From: Zonotrichia leucophrys gambelii
Lineage: Eukaryota > Chordata > Aves > Passeriformes > Passerellidae
Assembly (NCBI RefSeq): GCF_028769735.1
Contig: NC_088170.1
Span: 55,647,585 to 55,711,584 of the forward strand
Direction: 5' to 3'
Length of the DNA: 64,000 nucleotides
The notes below the pieces were generated by a model, which worked only from the letters and a program-made list of their open reading frames with translations, ran no database searches and was not told the DNA's origin. This document shows positions 62,321 to 64,000 of the stretch, piece after piece (within the stretch, counting starts at the first letter, position 1; each line of letters opens with the position of its first letter). A program made the position numbers and the translations under genes.

Positions 62321-63917
62321 GAACATAGCTGTTTATATTTTAATAACACCAGCATACATATTTATAATCTGAAGTTACTGATTGCCCAGAATTAACTTTA
62401 ATTTGTAATGGAAAGATTCCAAAAGCTATTTATGCATTCTTTAAAAAATGTTTTGAATAGTATCTTTTAAAGATGTAAAAGATTATCTACATTCTTTATC
62501 ATTCACCAAACAATGATTTTGGTGGAAATTTTTGTTTGTAAAATGATAAGTGCCCTACCTTTTATTTAAGCCACTGTCTCTAGTGCAGCAATCACAACTT
62601 AGCTAATGACTGATTTCAGGTGTACTAAAGAGCAAACTGAAGGATTTAAGCAAAACCTATGGACATTACTTCAGGTAATTTTAATTATTTATAATTTTGA
62701 AATATACAAATTTTTCACTTTATAAAATGGAGAAAAAATAGGGTTTAAAGGTCAGAGTTTCTTTCACTTATAAATGAAATCTATACACCATTATCTGAAG
62801 ACATTTGTTTGAAAATGCAACGTTAATTTTCCAGATATAATCCAATTGTTTAAAACTCTTACATCAAACTTATTCAGTTTTGTTGATCAAGAGATGGCCA
62901 GCTTCAATAGTTGTTGTTCAACATGTTCTTAACTACTGCTACATTGAGATCTTATCCAAATACTTATAACATATACACACACACATATATATATAATCAG
63001 ACTTTTCATCAGCTACAGAAAAAAACCCAAAAACATTTATTGAATGATATTATTAGATGCAATTGCCTATTTCTATCTGGTAGTTAGCCATTGATAATGG
63101 TTTCTTTAAAATTCTCACCATCCTCTCTTACTCTGCTGGCCATAGAGTTGTCTGTATTTTCTCCTTATGAGCTTTCTGAAATTTTTATCTAAGTACTTCC
63201 AGTTCTCTCTTTATTGAAGTTTATTGGTTTTTTTCCTCTTTGTCTTTTAGTAAAAGCTGATTTATACCAGAAAAAAAATGAAGGTTTGGGGGAATCTAAT
63301 AAAATCTTTTAAGTAGCTCCCAAATATTAATTATATTGATGGGTTTTATTTTCTTTCTCAGTGTGACTGCCTTAATAATTTTATGTTTTCCACTTTATGA
63401 AACCATCACAGCATCCTAGAGTTTAAAGCAAACAAACTAGCACATTTTCCCCAGAGTATAAAACAGGCACTTCAGGCTCTTTGCAAATGTAGACAAGTTA
63501 CAGCCCCTTGGAACTAATCAAAAACTAACTTATAGTTCTGTGATCTGCATCCTATGTTTCATGGAATGACGTTTGAGGTAAAATTTAAGTCAGAGTATGC
63601 AGATCCTTGCATACTGATTCTCCTTAGATGTAGCAATTATTTGATGTAAGCATTTACAAATTGCAAAGAACAGAACCAGTAACCCCAGGCTTTTACCACA
63701 GACTAAAGTTCCTCATGTCTTTTTTACTCTGCTTCATCAAGAGTATTTAATGAGCACATCTTTTTCCTAATGGGATCTAATGGGTCTTTAGCATACACCT
63801 TCTTTAGCACAGCTTCAGTTTTATCCACTACAGTAGCAATCTGTGAGTATCCAAGAGTATTTGGAACTGAGTTTTGGCTGAGGTGATTATATATTACACT
63901 AGACTAGCCTACACAGA
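62321..63917. other. Intergenic, no gene seen
   Basis: AT-rich sequence with a (CA)n(TA)n run at 62971-62994. No exon or mobile element recognised. Confidence 0.5.
62971..62994. repeat. (CA)n(TA)n microsatellite
   Basis: A short CA run passing into TA. Confidence 0.85.
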
Positions 63918-63985
63918 CTAGAATAATTCAGGTTGGTGAAGACCTCTAAGACCATCAAGTTCAACTGTTGATAAGTTAAGGCTCA
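63918..63985 (-). mobile_element. CR1 LINE 3' terminus, reversed, at window edge
   Basis: tagaataattcaggttggtg, aagacctctaagaccatcaa and gttcaactgttga form the complement of a CR1 terminal 3' UTR. It may continue beyond the window. Confidence 0.8.
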
Positions 63986-64000
63986 ACATTTGTTTTGTTT

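Noticed and set aside
1..64000. tRNA, rRNA, CRISPR, phage or operon features
   Set aside because: Nothing with the required structure was seen; the window is vertebrate nuclear DNA.

Overview
This is vertebrate nuclear DNA, almost certainly from a bird and probably a songbird. It is AT-rich, nearly gene-free, and scattered with CR1 LINE fragments on both strands. It also carries solo LTRs of avian endogenous retroviruses, some of the kind seen in passerine genomes. There are no operons, CRISPR arrays, tRNAs or rRNAs. Most open frames in the window are chance frames, repeat shadows or CpG-island shadows.

The one gene I can name is TAFA5 (FAM19A5), on the minus strand. Its first coding exon is at 15744-15855 (37 codons plus one base, then a GTAAGT donor). 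Upstream in transcription direction, at about 16.2-17.2 kb, lies a strong CpG island that is the likely promoter. Positions 1-15743 are therefore the 5' part of TAFA5 intron 1. Positions 17.2-64 kb are the 5' flank of the gene, in which I found no convincing exon.

Layout: 1-15.7 kb is intron with three CR1 fragments (1.6, 7.2 and 8.7 kb), two LTR fragments (4.8 and 11.4 kb), a cluster of inverted repeats (6.55 kb) and a perfect hairpin (9.25 kb). 15.7-17.2 kb holds exon 1, a 5' leader with upstream ORFs, and the CpG island. 17.2-24.1 kb is quiet AT-rich DNA. 24.1-64 kb is intergenic with seven CR1 fragments, three solo LTRs with perfect 6-bp target duplications (32.7, 36.5 and 57.3 kb) and further LTRs (31.2, 43.3 and 57.9 kb). 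It also has a 390-bp CCTT tract (30.5 kb), a GGAAT array (46.6 kb) and a GC-rich CpG-poor block (35.0 kb). One unexplained minus-strand open frame (36.9-37.4 kb) ends in a splice-donor-like GTAATA.

I see no undescribed multi-gene system. The items most worth a second look are the 36.9-37.4 kb open frame, the TAFA5 leader uORFs, the inverted-repeat cluster in intron 1, and paired octamer/TGACAG sites near 55.8 and 56.6 kb that could belong to distal enhancers. Family names and comparisons with known proteins come from memory; no search was run.
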